DNA of 59,048 nucleotides from DATIUV01 sp049322755. Lineage in GTDB: Bacteria; Pseudomonadota; Gammaproteobacteria; Burkholderiales; UBA6910. A program made the position numbers and the translations under genes. Shown piece by piece: positions 17,279 through 26,717 of the stretch. The first letter of the stretch is position 1; each line of letters opens with the position of its first letter. A model generated the notes under the pieces. The model saw only the letters and a program-made list of their open reading frames with translations. It was not told the origin of the DNA and made no database searches. Location: the NCBI GenBank assembly GCA_049322755.1, contig JBMOQX010000049.1, positions 1 to 59,048 of the forward strand. Reading direction: 5' to 3'.

Positions 17279-17907
17279 CGCCCGAGACCTGGTTCGCGTT
17301 CTTCGCCGCCTGCTGGGCGATCAGCCTCTCGCCCGGCGCCGGCGCGGTGGCAGCGATGGCGAGCGGCGCCGAGCACGGCTTCCGGCGCAGCTACTGGACC
17401 ATCGCCGGCCTGCAGCTCGGCTTCCTGTCGCACCTGGCGGTCGTCGCCGCCGGCGTCGGCGCGGTGCTGGCGGCATCCGAGACGGCGTTCGCGCTCATCA
17501 AGTGGCTCGGCGTCGCCTACCTGCTCTGGCTCGGCGTGCGCCGGTGGCTGACGGCGCGCTCGGCGCGCATCGGCATGCCCGCGGGCGTCGAGACCGTGCC
17601 GGCGCGCCAGATCGCGCACGGGTTCCTGGTGAATGCGTCCAACCCCAAGTCGGTGGTATTCATGCTGGCGGTGATCCCGCAGTTCCTGGCGCCGGCGCAG
17701 CCCCTGCTGCCGCAATACGCGGTGATGGCGCTGACGCTGGTGGCGGTGGACGTGGTGGTGATGGGCGGGTACGCGCTGTTCGCCTCCCGGTTGCTCGCCT
17801 GGCTGCGCGAGCCGCGCCACGTCGCGCTGCTCAACCGCGTTTTCGGGACGCTGTTCATCGGCGCCGCGCTGGCGCTGGCGGCGGTGCGGCGCCAGAATTC
17901 CGCCTGA
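17275..17907 (+). CDS. LysE/RhtB-family exporter
   Basis: This 210-residue membrane protein has six predicted helices and the LysE family opening (WAISLSPGAGAVAAMASGAEHGFRR), the NPKSVVFMLAVIPQFL region and VDVVVMGGYALFASRLL. Members export amino acids such as homoserine, threonine or lysine. It is translationally coupled to the amidohydrolase, which may hint at a shared substrate. Confidence 0.92.
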   Translation: MTPETWFAFFAACWAISLSPGAGAVAAMASGAEHGFRRSYWTIAGLQLGFLSHLAVVAAGVGAVLAASETAFALIKWLGVAYLLWLGVRRWLTARSARIGMPAGVETVPARQIAHGFLVNASNPKSVVFMLAVIPQFLAPAQPLLPQYAVMALTLVAVDVVVMGGYALFASRLLAWLREPRHVALLNRVFGTLFIGAALALAAVRRQNSA

Positions 17908-17927
17908 CACCTTTGCCGGACCACGAC

Positions 17928-18293
17928 ATGTCCTACCTCGACGATCCACGGGTCTTCTTCGCCGCCGAGCGCACGCTGCTGGCGTGGACCCGGACCAGCC
18001 TGACGCTGATGGCCTTCGGCTTCGTGATCGAGCGCTTCGGGCTGTTTCTGCGCATGGTCGCGCCGGACGCCGCGGCACCGCTGGCGCGGGGCGTGTCCTT
18101 CTGGGTCGGGATCGGCTTCATCCTCCTGGGCGTCGGCGTCGCCCTTTCCTCCATCGTCCAGTACCGCCGCGTGCTGAGCCTGCTCAAGCCGGCGGAAATC
18201 CCGGAGCGCTACTGGACCGGCGCAGCGGTGGTCACCAACCTGGCGTTGGCCGTTCTCGGGACGGCCATGACCGTCTACCTATTCACCTCCTGA
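17928..18293 (+). CDS. DUF202 (YidH-type) membrane protein
   Basis: The 121-residue protein has the DUF202 N-terminal motif DPRVFFAAERTLLAWTRTSLTLMAFGFVIERFGLF and three membrane segments. The family is widespread, of unknown function and often found in pairs; only one copy is present here. Confidence 0.9.
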   Translation: MSYLDDPRVFFAAERTLLAWTRTSLTLMAFGFVIERFGLFLRMVAPDAAAPLARGVSFWVGIGFILLGVGVALSSIVQYRRVLSLLKPAEIPERYWTGAAVVTNLALAVLGTAMTVYLFTS

Positions 18294-18302
18294 GGCGCAA
18301 GC

Positions 18303-18437
18303 GTGGGCGCGACGGCGGGTCCGTTGATGCGGGTGCGCGGCGTCTGCGCAGGCATCGGCGCGCGCCCGCGCATCCTGGCCACAGCGGTGGCGCGCGCCGC
18401 GGACGAGCCGCTGGCGCAGCTCCCGCCAACGCCTTAG
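18303..18437 (+). CDS. Small unassigned reading frame
   Basis: A 44-codon GTG frame (VGATAGPLMRVRGVCAGIGA at the start) fills the gap before aceK. I recognise no family. It may be a remnant or non-coding. Confidence 0.2.
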   Translation: MGATAGPLMRVRGVCAGIGARPRILATAVARAADEPLAQLPPTP

Positions 18438-18438
18438 C

Positions 18439-20244
18439 ATGACATCCCGGCACCTTTTCCGACCGTCAGCGCCCATGCCCCACCACACCGCCATCGCCCG
18501 CCTGATCCTCGACGGCTTCGACAAGCACTACCGTCTGTTCCGCGAGGTGAGCGCGGCGGCCAAGGACCGCTTCGAGCGCGCCGCCTGGGACGAGGGCCGG
18601 GAAGCGGCGCGGGAGCGCATCAAGATGTACGACCGCCGCGTGGCGGAAGCGACCCAGGCGGTGCTGGCACGCCACCCCCGGGCCGAGCACGACGAACTGC
18701 TCTGGCGCGAGGTCAAGCTGGCGTACATCGGGCTGCTCTACGAGCACCGCCAGCCCGAGTGCGCCGAGACCTTCTACAACTCGGTGGCGTGCCGCGTGCT
18801 GCACCGGAAATACTTCCACAACGAGTTCATTTTCTGGCGCCCGGCCATCTCCACCGAGTACCTGGAAGGCGCAGCGCCCACCTACCGCTGCTTCTATCCC
18901 GGCCAGGACGGTCTGCGGCGCACGCTGCTGGAGATCGTCACCGGCTTCGGGCTCGCGCGCCCCTGGGAAGACCTGCGCCGCGACGTGCGCTACCTGCTGA
19001 CCGCGCTCAAGGAACACTTCCCCGGGCGCTGGCGCATGCAGCCCAACTTCCAGTTCCAGGTGCTCTCGTCGCTCTTCTTCCGCAACAAGGGCGCCTACGC
19101 CGTGGGGCGCATCATCAACGGCGGCCAGCAGCAGCCGTTCGTGATTCCCATCCTGCAGAACGAGCGCGGCCAGCTCTACATCGACACCCTGCTGCTCTCG
19201 GAGGACGACATCGCCGTGCTGTTCAGCTTCGCGCGCGCCTACTTCATGGCGGACATGGAAGTGCCGTCGGCGTACGTCGCCTTCATCAAGGCGATCCTGC
19301 CGGACAAGCCGGTGGCCGAGATCTACGCCATGCTGGGCCTGCAGAAACAGGGCAAGACCATCTTCTACCGCGACCTGCACCATCACCTGAAGCACTCCAG
19401 CGACAACTTCATCGTCGCGCCCGGCATCCGCGGCATGGTGATGCTGGTGTTCACGCTGCCCTCCTATCCCTACGTGTTCAAGCTGATCCGCGACCGCTTC
19501 GAGCCGCCCAAGGAGACCACCCGCGCGGAAGTGGAGCAGAAGTACCTGCTGGTGAAGTACCACGACCGCGTCGGCCGGCTGGCCGACACGCTGGAATATT
19601 CCGATGTCGCCCTGCCGCTGGCGCGCTTCGACCCCGCACTGGTGGCGGAGCTGCAGGCGAGCGCCGGCAGCAGCGTCGAGATCGAGGGCGGCGAGATCGT
19701 CATCAAGCACATGTACATCGAGCGCCGCATGGTGCCGCTCAACCTGTTCATGGCGCAGGCCGACGACGCCCGCCTGCACCACGTGGTGCGCGAGTACGGC
19801 CAGGCGATCAAGGACATGGCCGGCGCCAACATCTTCCCCGGCGACATGCTGCTGAAGAACTTCGGCGTCACCCGTCACGACCGCGTGGTGTTCTACGACT
19901 ACGACGAGATCACCTACCTCACCGACTGCAGGTTCCGGCGCATCCCTCCGCCGCAGTCGTGGGAGGACGAGATGTCGGCCGAGCCCTATTACTCGGTCGG
20001 TCCCGACGACGTGTTCCCGGAGCAGTTCCCGCAGTTCCTGTTCAGCGATCCGGAGATCCGCGCGCTGTTCATGAGCTATCACCCGGAGCTGGCGGACCCG
20101 GCCTACTGGGCAGCGCAGCAGCAGCGTATCGGCGCCGGCATCCAGGAGGACGTGTTCCCCTACCCGGAGGGGCTGCGCTTCCGCCGCCGCTACGCCGCCG
20201 AAGCGCTGCCCGCGACCCGCGCCGCACTCTCCGTGGCCGGCTGA
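18439..20244 (+). CDS. aceK: Isocitrate dehydrogenase kinase/phosphatase
   Basis: The protein has up to 601 residues, normal for AceK. It has the N-terminal regulatory domain (IARLILDGFDKHYRLFREVSAAAKDRFE) and the kinase domain with VFTLPSYPYVFKLIRDRF (ATP-binding region) and AGANIFPGDMLLKNFGVTRHDRVVFYDYDEI (catalytic loop). AceK phosphorylates and dephosphorylates isocitrate dehydrogenase and thereby switches carbon between the citric-acid cycle and the glyoxylate shunt. No aceA or aceB lies beside it, so it is not in the classical ace operon. The start may be 18439 or the internal ATG at 18475. Confidence 0.96.
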   Translation: MTSRHLFRPSAPMPHHTAIARLILDGFDKHYRLFREVSAAAKDRFERAAWDEGREAARERIKMYDRRVAEATQAVLARHPRAEHDELLWREVKLAYIGLLYEHRQPECAETFYNSVACRVLHRKYFHNEFIFWRPAISTEYLEGAAPTYRCFYPGQDGLRRTLLEIVTGFGLARPWEDLRRDVRYLLTALKEHFPGRWRMQPNFQFQVLSSLFFRNKGAYAVGRIINGGQQQPFVIPILQNERGQLYIDTLLLSEDDIAVLFSFARAYFMADMEVPSAYVAFIKAILPDKPVAEIYAMLGLQKQGKTIFYRDLHHHLKHSSDNFIVAPGIRGMVMLVFTLPSYPYVFKLIRDRFEPPKETTRAEVEQKYLLVKYHDRVGRLADTLEYSDVALPLARFDPALVAELQASAGSSVEIEGGEIVIKHMYIERRMVPLNLFMAQADDARLHHVVREYGQAIKDMAGANIFPGDMLLKNFGVTRHDRVVFYDYDEITYLTDCRFRRIPPPQSWEDEMSAEPYYSVGPDDVFPEQFPQFLFSDPEIRALFMSYHPELADPAYWAAQQQRIGAGIQEDVFPYPEGLRFRRRYAAEALPATRAALSVAG

Positions 20245-20468
20245 CGCCGGCGCCCGCCGCGGGCGCCCTGGCGGCGCCGCTCTGACCGTTGCGCGCCGTC
20301 CTTCCGGCGGCGCGCGTGCGCCCGCGCCTTTCACCGTCGATGGCATTTTTCTTGCTGCTTCCCGTCCGAGCGGGGCCGTACGCGGCCGCACTGACGGCCT
20401 GGCGACGTCCCGCGACACCGATCGACGCGGCGCGTCACGCGCCGCAACGGGCCAACCTGGGGGCAGGC

Positions 20469-22340
20469 ATGACGGCGCGAACGACGACGGAGCGCCGGCT
20501 GCGCTTCGAGCAGCTGGTGGAGCGGGCCGAGGCGAAGGTCGCCGCGGACCCGGCCGGCTACAGGCTGCGCGTCGGGCTCCTGGCGCTGCTCGGCTACGCG
20601 GTGCTGTTCGGCCTCGCCGCCGGGCTGGTGCTGCTGATCGGCGGCGCCGCGTGGGGCGCGGTGGCGAGCACCGCGTTTCTGGTGCTGCTGCTCAAGAACA
20701 AGCTCATCATTCCCCTGCTGGTGATGCTGTGGGTGCTGGCGCGCTCGCTGTGGGTGCGCATCGACGCCCCCGACGGGCGCCGCCTCACGCGGCGGGAGTT
20801 CCCCGAGCTGTTCGACGAGATCGACGCGCTGCGCAAGCGGCTCGCGGTGCCCGCCATCCACCGCGTGGTGCTGACCGAGGAGTTCAACGCCGCCATGAGC
20901 CAGACGCCCCGGCTCGGCGTGCTGGGCTGGCAGCGCAACACCCTGGTGCTGGGCCTGCAGCTGCTGATGACGCTCTCGCCCGGGCAGGCGCGCGCGGTGC
21001 TGGCCCACGAGTTCGGCCACCTCTCCGGCAACCACAGCCGCTTCAACGGCTGGATCTACCGCCTGCGCGTGACCTGGTACCGCGCGATGGAGGCCTTCGA
21101 CGCCAGCGGCGGCTGGGGCACCGGCCTGGTGCGGCGCTTCTTCGACTGGTACGCGCCCACGTTCGACGCCTACAGCTTCGCGCTGGCGCGGGCCAACGAG
21201 TTCGAGGCCGACGCCATGTCGGCGGAAGTCACCAGCCGCGCCGCGGCGGCCCAGGCGCTGGTGTGCTCCCACGTGGTGGGCGACGTCATCGGCGAGCGCT
21301 ACTGGGACCCGCTGATCGCCCGCGCGGACACCGAGGCGGAGCCCGCGGCAGCGCCGTTCACCGGCCTCGATGCGTTCCTGCGCGCGCTCGCGCTGGACCG
21401 CGACGAATGGCTGGCGCGCATCCGGCGCGCCATCGACCGGCGCACCGACCGCGCCGACACCCACCCGTCCCTCAACGACCGCCTCGGCGCGCTGGACGGC
21501 CCTGCCGTGCTGCCGAAACCGGTGCTCCACAGCGCGGCGCAGGCGTGGCTCGGCAAGGGCTATCGCGGCATCCTGGCGGAGTCCGACCGCGCCTGGCTAC
21601 AGCGCAACGGCGAAGCGTGGCGCGCGCGCCACGCCGAGGCCCGCGAGGCGCGCGCCCGGATCGACGCGCTGCTGGCGCGCCCGCGCGAGAGCCTGAGCCT
21701 CGACGAGCGCTGGAACCTGGCCGCGTGGACCGAGCGCTTCCGCCCGGACGCGAACCCGCTGCCGCTCTACCTGGAACTCAACGCGGCGCATCCGGACTGC
21801 AGGGACGCGCAGCTGGCGATCGGCCGCCTGCTGCTGGCGCGCGACGACGCGCGCGGACTGCGCCACCTGGAGCGCGCGGTGGAGCGCTTTCCGCTGGTGC
21901 TGCCGGCGTGCGAGACCGCCTACGCCTGGCTGCGGCGCAGCGGCAACGAGGCCGCGGCGGAGCGCTGGCGCGAGCGCGCCGAGGCCCATCTCGATCTGGA
22001 GGCGCGGGCGCGCCAGGAGCGCAGCGGGCTCGACGTCAAGGACCGCTTCGTTGCCTGCCGCCTGCCCGACGATGCGCTCGGCGCGCTCGCGGATGCGATC
22101 CGGGCCGCAGGCAAATTCCGCCGCGCATGGATCTGCGAGAAGTCGCTGACGGTGCTGCCGGACGATCCGCTCTACGTGGTGGTGTTCGAGGCCCGCGGCC
22201 TGATGCCCGACGAGGAGAAGCTGGCGGCACTGCTGCTGGAAAGCGTGGACTGGCCCGGCGCCACGTTCGTGCTGATGAAAGGCGGCTCGGCGGCGAGGGT
22301 GGCGAAGCGCGCCATGGCCGCGTCAAAACAGCTTTTCTGA
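20469..22340 (+). CDS. M48-family membrane metallopeptidase with C-terminal repeat region
   Basis: The 623-residue protein has two membrane segments at the start (about residues 38-65 and 68-92), then the zinc motif HEFGH (residues 180-184) and the third ligand in NEFEADAMSAE. The C-terminal half (about 400-560) is helical and TPR-like (ELNAAHPDCRDAQLAIGRLLLA). M48 proteases with such tails act in membrane protein quality control. The start is set at the ATG at 20469. Confidence 0.9.
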   Translation: MTARTTTERRLRFEQLVERAEAKVAADPAGYRLRVGLLALLGYAVLFGLAAGLVLLIGGAAWGAVASTAFLVLLLKNKLIIPLLVMLWVLARSLWVRIDAPDGRRLTRREFPELFDEIDALRKRLAVPAIHRVVLTEEFNAAMSQTPRLGVLGWQRNTLVLGLQLLMTLSPGQARAVLAHEFGHLSGNHSRFNGWIYRLRVTWYRAMEAFDASGGWGTGLVRRFFDWYAPTFDAYSFALARANEFEADAMSAEVTSRAAAAQALVCSHVVGDVIGERYWDPLIARADTEAEPAAAPFTGLDAFLRALALDRDEWLARIRRAIDRRTDRADTHPSLNDRLGALDGPAVLPKPVLHSAAQAWLGKGYRGILAESDRAWLQRNGEAWRARHAEAREARARIDALLARPRESLSLDERWNLAAWTERFRPDANPLPLYLELNAAHPDCRDAQLAIGRLLLARDDARGLRHLERAVERFPLVLPACETAYAWLRRSGNEAAAERWRERAEAHLDLEARARQERSGLDVKDRFVACRLPDDALGALADAIRAAGKFRRAWICEKSLTVLPDDPLYVVVFEARGLMPDEEKLAALLLESVDWPGATFVLMKGGSAARVAKRAMAASKQLF

Positions 22341-22421
22341 AGCGTCGTTTCTCCGACCCGGCCGGCGGGCTTATACTCGGGCCATCCGCGCCCATTGCCG
22401 CGCCGCGCATCGCAGATTTTC

Positions 22422-23525
22422 ATGCCAATATCCACCGCGTTCACCGCCCGCTTCGGCGTCCCGCACCCCATCGTTCAGGCCCCCATGGGCGGCGGTCCGA
22501 CGACGCCGGAACTGGTGGCCGCGGTCTCCAATGCCGGCGCGCTCGGCTCGTGGGCCGCCGCGCACCTGCCGCCGGAGGAGATCCACAGCGGCATCGCGCG
22601 CATCCGTGAGCTCACCGGCGCGCCGTTCGCGGTGAACCTGTTCGTTCTCGGGACGCCGCAGCCGCGGGACACCCAGATTGCCCGCGCGCTCGCGCGCATG
22701 CAGCCGGTCCGCGCCGAGCTGGGTCTGCCGCCAACGCCGCCGGTGACCCTGTATGCCCAGGCGTTCGAGCAGCAGCTGGAAGCGCTGATCGACGCGCGTC
22801 CGGCGGTGGCCAGCTTCACCTTCGGCATCCTCAAACCCCGGCAGGCGCGCGAGCTCTCCCGCGCCGGCATCCGCGTCATCGGCACCGCCACCACCGTGGC
22901 GGAGGCGAAGGCCTGGGAGGCGATCGGCGCCCAGGCCGTGTGCGCCCAGGGCATGGAAGCCGGCGGACACCGCGGCACGTTCATCGGCGATTTCGAGTTC
23001 GCCATGACCGGCACCATGGCACTCACGCCCCAGGTGGCCGACGCGGTGGCGGTGCCGGTCATCGCCGCCGGCGGCATCATGGACGGCCGCGGCATCGCCG
23101 CCGCGCTGGCTCTGGGCGCCGCCGCAGCCCAGCTGGGCACGGCGTTCCTCGGCTGCCCGGAAGCCGGCGTGGCCGAACCGTGGCGGCGGGCGCTGCGAAC
23201 CGCGGGCGACGGCGCCACCGTGGTCACCCGCGCGTTCTCCGGCCGCCCGGCGCGCGCGCTTCGCAACGCTTTCGTCGAGAGCATGCGCAAGCACGAGAAG
23301 TCGCTGCCCGCCTTCCCGGTGCAGAACGCCCTCACCCAGGATATCCGCAAGGCGGCGGAGGCCACCGGCAACGCGGATTACATGTCGCTGTGGGCGGGCC
23401 AGGGCGTGGGCCTGCTGCGCGAGCGGCCCGCCGCGGCGCTGGTCGGCGAACTCATGGCGGAGACCGAGTCCGCCGTGGCGCGCCTCGCCACGCCGGGCAC
23501 CGAGCCGGCCGCGGAGCAGTGGTGA
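22422..23525 (+). CDS. Nitronate monooxygenase-type flavin oxidoreductase
   Basis: This 367-residue TIM-barrel FMN enzyme opens with FGVPHPIVQAPMGGGPTTPELVAAVSNAGALGS and has the phosphate-binding region VPVIAAGGIMDGRGIAAALALGAAAAQLGTAFLG. It also has AQGMEAGGHRGTF, where the His is the conserved catalytic base of the class. These enzymes oxidise nitroalkanes or act as enoyl reductases; which applies here is unknown. Confidence 0.92.
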   Translation: MPISTAFTARFGVPHPIVQAPMGGGPTTPELVAAVSNAGALGSWAAAHLPPEEIHSGIARIRELTGAPFAVNLFVLGTPQPRDTQIARALARMQPVRAELGLPPTPPVTLYAQAFEQQLEALIDARPAVASFTFGILKPRQARELSRAGIRVIGTATTVAEAKAWEAIGAQAVCAQGMEAGGHRGTFIGDFEFAMTGTMALTPQVADAVAVPVIAAGGIMDGRGIAAALALGAAAAQLGTAFLGCPEAGVAEPWRRALRTAGDGATVVTRAFSGRPARALRNAFVESMRKHEKSLPAFPVQNALTQDIRKAAEATGNADYMSLWAGQGVGLLRERPAAALVGELMAETESAVARLATPGTEPAAEQW

Positions 23526-23729
23526 GCCCGCGCGCCGCGGCCGCCCTCGGCGCCGCCTTCCTGCTGGCCCGCGGCGATCCTGCCGCAGCACACCTACGAC
23601 GCCGCCGGCGCGCGCGTCGAGGCGGACGGCCGCCTGCTACACCTCAGCACCCGCACCTACCGCGTCATCACCTGTGGCCAGCCCACCCGTATCGACATCG
23701 AGGTGGAGCCGGTGGCGCCGAGGCGATGA
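23522..23729 (+). pseudogene. Small frameshifted hypothetical protein
   Basis: A GTG frame opens like a signal peptide (SPRAAAALGAAFLLA), while a second frame over the same stretch reads AAILPQHTYDAAGARVEADG, then RLLHLSTRTYRVITCGQPT and IDIEVEPVAPRR and stops at 23727-23729. The two halves look like one small secreted protein broken by a frameshift near 23570. No family name is proposed. Confidence 0.4.
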
Positions 23730-23733
23730 GCGC

Positions 23734-24399
23734 GTGAGCGAACGCCCGGTCCGCACCTACGGCGGTCAGCTGCTGCGGCTGATGCTGCATGTCGTCATTG
23801 CCCTCGCGGTGCTGGCGCTGGTGCTCACGCTGGCGGCGTGGTGGCTGCACGGCAGCTACGAGCGCGGCGCCGCCGCTTCCGCGTTCGTGGCCGAGCTGGA
23901 GCGGCTCGACCGCGCCGGCGATCCGGCGGCGCTGTACGCGGCGCTCGGGCGGGGGCTGCGGGCGGCGGGCGCGGACGACGCCGAACTGACGGTGTTCTGG
24001 CTGGAGCAGCGGCGCCATCGCGGCGACGTGCCGGCGCTGTACTTCATGGCCGCGTACGCCGAGGAAACCGGCTGGCGGGACCGCGCGCTGGAGTATCTCG
24101 CGGCGGCGCGGCTCACCGCCCAGGTGGACGCCCTCGCCTGCCCCGACGGCGGCGCCGCGATCGCGCAGGTGGAGCGCGACCTGGGGCTCGCGCCGGCAGT
24201 GACCCTGCTGCGCGGCAACGCGGATGCGCGCGAGCGAGTCATCCGCTGGGCGCTCGAGTACGAGGAGACCAATCGCCCCCGGTCCGCGCCGGCCTGGCTG
24301 TGCGGCACCGATGCGCCCGCCGGCCCCGCGGGAGCGCAGCTCGCCCGCGCGCGGGAGCAGGTCCGGGCGCAGTTCGCCCGCGAATTCGCTGCGGGGTAA
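23734..24399 (+). CDS. Hypothetical membrane-anchored protein
   Basis: This 221-residue protein has one hydrophobic helix (about residues 15-37, LMLHVVIALAVLALVLTLAAWWL) and a helical, alanine-rich periplasmic or cytoplasmic part with repeat-like pairs (VAELERLDRAGDPAALYAAL; WRDRALEYLAAARL). No named domain is recognised. Confidence 0.65.
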   Translation: MSERPVRTYGGQLLRLMLHVVIALAVLALVLTLAAWWLHGSYERGAAASAFVAELERLDRAGDPAALYAALGRGLRAAGADDAELTVFWLEQRRHRGDVPALYFMAAYAEETGWRDRALEYLAAARLTAQVDALACPDGGAAIAQVERDLGLAPAVTLLRGNADARERVIRWALEYEETNRPRSAPAWLCGTDAPAGPAGAQLARAREQVRAQFAREFAAG

Positions 24400-24433
24400 G
24401 GCATTCAGAACGCCAGGCGGAGGGCGCCACCGC

Positions 24434-25117
24434 ATGCAGTCGTTCGTGCAATTCGGCAACCACATGGACAACTCCGTCGCTTTCGTCGCGGTGGCGCTGG
24501 CTTTCGTCGCGCTGCTTTCCCTGTTTCTCGCGGTCGCGGCGTTGTTCCGCCGCCGCCCGCTGCGTTCCTTCACCGCGCTGCTGGTGTCCCTGCTGCTGTT
24601 CACCGCTGCCGGACTGCTGGCGGCGCTCACCGTCGCCACCATCGGCTACAAGGCGCTCACCCGCGAGGAAACCGCGGCGCTGATCGCGGTCACGCCCACC
24701 GGGCCCCAGCGCTTCGAGGCCTGGGTGCGCTTCGCCGACGGCTCCGAGCGGCGCTTCGAGCTCGCCGGCGACGAGGTCTACGTGGACGCCCACATCCTCA
24801 AGTGGACGCCCACCGCCAACCTGTTCGGGCTGCACACCGCGTACGAGCTCTCGCGCATCGCCGGCCGCTATCACCGGCTCGAGGACGAGCGCAGCGCCCC
24901 GCGCACGGTGCACTCGCTGGCGGCCGAGAAACCCATCGATCTGTTCCGGCTGCGCCGGCGCTATGCCTTCCTGGCGCCGCTGGTGGACGCGGAGTACGGT
25001 TCCGCCACCTTCATCCTGGCGGACCGCCCGGCCCAGTTCGAGCTCCGGGTTTCCGCCACCGGGCTGCTGATCCGCGAGGCGCCGATGTTCGGCAACCAGC
25101 CGCCGGCGAAGCGCTGA
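24434..25117 (+). CDS. Hypothetical membrane protein with C-terminal soluble domain
   Basis: This protein has 227 residues from ATG 24434 (or 217 from the ATG at 24464). Two hydrophobic helices (VAFVAVALAFVALLSLFLAV and FTALLVSLLLFTAAGLLAAL) precede a beta-rich domain (RFEAWVRFADGSERRFELAGDEVYVDAHILKW). It resembles proteins of unknown function found next to cation/multidrug transporters, but no transporter lies here. Confidence 0.7.
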   Translation: MQSFVQFGNHMDNSVAFVAVALAFVALLSLFLAVAALFRRRPLRSFTALLVSLLLFTAAGLLAALTVATIGYKALTREETAALIAVTPTGPQRFEAWVRFADGSERRFELAGDEVYVDAHILKWTPTANLFGLHTAYELSRIAGRYHRLEDERSAPRTVHSLAAEKPIDLFRLRRRYAFLAPLVDAEYGSATFILADRPAQFELRVSATGLLIREAPMFGNQPPAKR

Positions 25118-25136
25118 GCACGGCGGCGCCGCGATC

Positions 25137-25895
25137 ATGAGCGTTTCCCGGCACGTGGCGCTGGTGACCGGCGGCGCCCAGGGCATCGGCCTGGGCATCG
25201 CCGAGACGCTCGCCCGCCGCGGCTACGCGGTGGTGATCGCCGACGTCGATCGCGAGGCCGGCGTGGCGGCGCAAACCGCATTGGCTGCCGCCCCGGTGCT
25301 TTACGTCGAAACCGACGTGGCGGACGAGGCCGCGGCCGCTGCGTGCGTCGCGACGGCGGTGCAATCCTTCGGCCGGCTCGACGCGCTGGTGAACAACGCC
25401 GGGCTTGCCTCGCCGCACCTGGGACCGGTCGAGAAACTGGCGCTGGACGCGTGGAACCGCATGCTGGCCGTGAACCTCACCGGCGCGTTCCTGATGGCGA
25501 AGCACGCGGCACCGCACCTGCGCGCGGCAGGCGGCGCCATCGTCAACATCGCCTCCACCCGGGCGCTGCAGTCCGAGCCCGGCACCGAGGCCTACGCCGC
25601 GGCCAAGGGCGGCCTGGTGGCGCTGACCCACGCGCTGGCGGTGAGCCTCGGCCCCGGGGTGCGGGTGAACTGCGTCAGCCCCGGCTGGATCGACGTGAGC
25701 GCCACCAGCCGGCGCAAGCGGACCGCGCCGCCGCGCCCCGAGGATCACGCCCAGCACCCGGCGGGACGCGTCGGGCTGCCCCGGGACGTGGCGGGCCTGG
25801 TGGCGTGGCTGCTGTCGGATGAGGCCGGCTTCGTCACCGGCCAGAATTTCGTGGTCGACGGCGGCATGGCCCGCAAGATGATCTACCTGGACTGA
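25137..25895 (+). CDS. SDR-family oxidoreductase
   Basis: The 252-residue classical short-chain dehydrogenase has the cofactor motif TGGAQGIG, the NNAG motif, the active Ser in IVNIAST and YAAAK as the Tyr-Lys pair. ADVDREA after the second strand (acidic residue) favours NAD(H). It ends in GFVTGQNFVVDGGMARKM. The substrate is unknown. Confidence 0.94.
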   Translation: MSVSRHVALVTGGAQGIGLGIAETLARRGYAVVIADVDREAGVAAQTALAAAPVLYVETDVADEAAAAACVATAVQSFGRLDALVNNAGLASPHLGPVEKLALDAWNRMLAVNLTGAFLMAKHAAPHLRAAGGAIVNIASTRALQSEPGTEAYAAAKGGLVALTHALAVSLGPGVRVNCVSPGWIDVSATSRRKRTAPPRPEDHAQHPAGRVGLPRDVAGLVAWLLSDEAGFVTGQNFVVDGGMARKMIYLD

Positions 25896-25905
25896 CGGAG
25901 CTTTC

Positions 25906-26217
25906 ATGTACGACGGCACTCACTGGCAGCTGATGGCGGCGTACATCACGTTCGTGGGCGGCGTCGACGGCAAGCGGCGCGGCGCGTGCTGCGCGGACCG
26001 GCAGCTCGCGACGGGCTTCGTTTTGCGCGGCGCGCCGCGGTATGGCCACGCGCTGTTCGCCGTCGCCTATCCCCGGGTGGAGGCGCTCATGCGCAAGGCG
26101 ATGCGCACCGGCCACGAGCGTCAGCGCGCCGGCGCCTCGCGCAGCCAGACCACCAGGTCGTCCAGAACGCCGCCCACCGCGGCGTTGAAGCCGTCCACGG
26201 CGCCCGCCGCGCTGTAG
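25906..26217 (+). CDS. Unassigned reading frame, possibly partial
   Basis: A 103-codon frame starts 10 bp after the SDR gene with MYDGTHWQLMAAYITFVGG. Its last 30 codons overlap the end of the minus-strand lipoprotein gene and look like an antisense reading of it. The first about 70 residues could be a real small protein that has lost its stop. Confidence 0.35.
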   Translation: MYDGTHWQLMAAYITFVGGVDGKRRGACCADRQLATGFVLRGAPRYGHALFAVAYPRVEALMRKAMRTGHERQRAGASRSQTTRSSRTPPTAALKPSTAPAAL

Positions 26218-26717
26218 TCCGTCGCCGCGGCCGTGCGCTCGAAGGTGCGCCGCGCCAGCAGGCGCTGCTGCCGGCGGTCCACCAGCGACGCGGTGAGCCG
26301 GACCCGCGCGAACCCGGGCGGCGCCGAAGCGTCGTGGTAGATCGCGCGCAGCTCCGTCTGCAGCTCCAGGTGGCCCGCCACGCCCGAGGTGGCCGGCGCG
26401 ACCGCGCGGTGGAGCCCCGCCGATTCCAGCCGCGCCAGCATCAGTCCCTGCAGCGCCCGGCCCGGCCGCTCGGTCCAGAACGCGAACTGATAATGCCCGC
26501 GCGTGCCCTCGCTGCGGCTGAACGCGATGGCCGTGGTGTCGTAGAAGCTTTCCACCGACGGGGCCGCCACCAGCAGCACGGACTCCGCAGGGGGCGCCGC
26601 CGCCGCGGGCGCCGCCGCCGGATCGCGCAGCACGTGATAGACCAGCGGCTCCTGGCGGGTGAACGAGCATCCGCCCACCAGCGCCGCCGTGACAACCGCC
26701 ACCAGCCAGCGCTTCAT
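26121..26717 (-). CDS. ABC-transport auxiliary lipoprotein (Mla/Pqi-associated)
   Basis: This 198-residue lipoprotein (signal ending VGGCS, cysteine at residue 17) has the family pattern VLLVAAPSVESFYDTTAIAFSRSEG..YQFAFWTERP. It is the fourth gene of an operon MlaE-MlaF-MlaD-lipoprotein and overlaps mlaD by four bases. The family (like PqiC) anchors or assists MCE proteins at the outer membrane. Confidence 0.87.
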   Translation of the reverse strand: MKRWLVAVVTAALVGGCSFTRQEPLVYHVLRDPAAAPAAAAPPAESVLLVAAPSVESFYDTTAIAFSRSEGTRGHYQFAFWTERPGRALQGLMLARLESAGLHRAVAPATSGVAGHLELQTELRAIYHDASAPPGFARVRLTASLVDRRQQRLLARRTFERTAAATDYSAAGAVDGFNAAVGGVLDDLVVWLREAPAR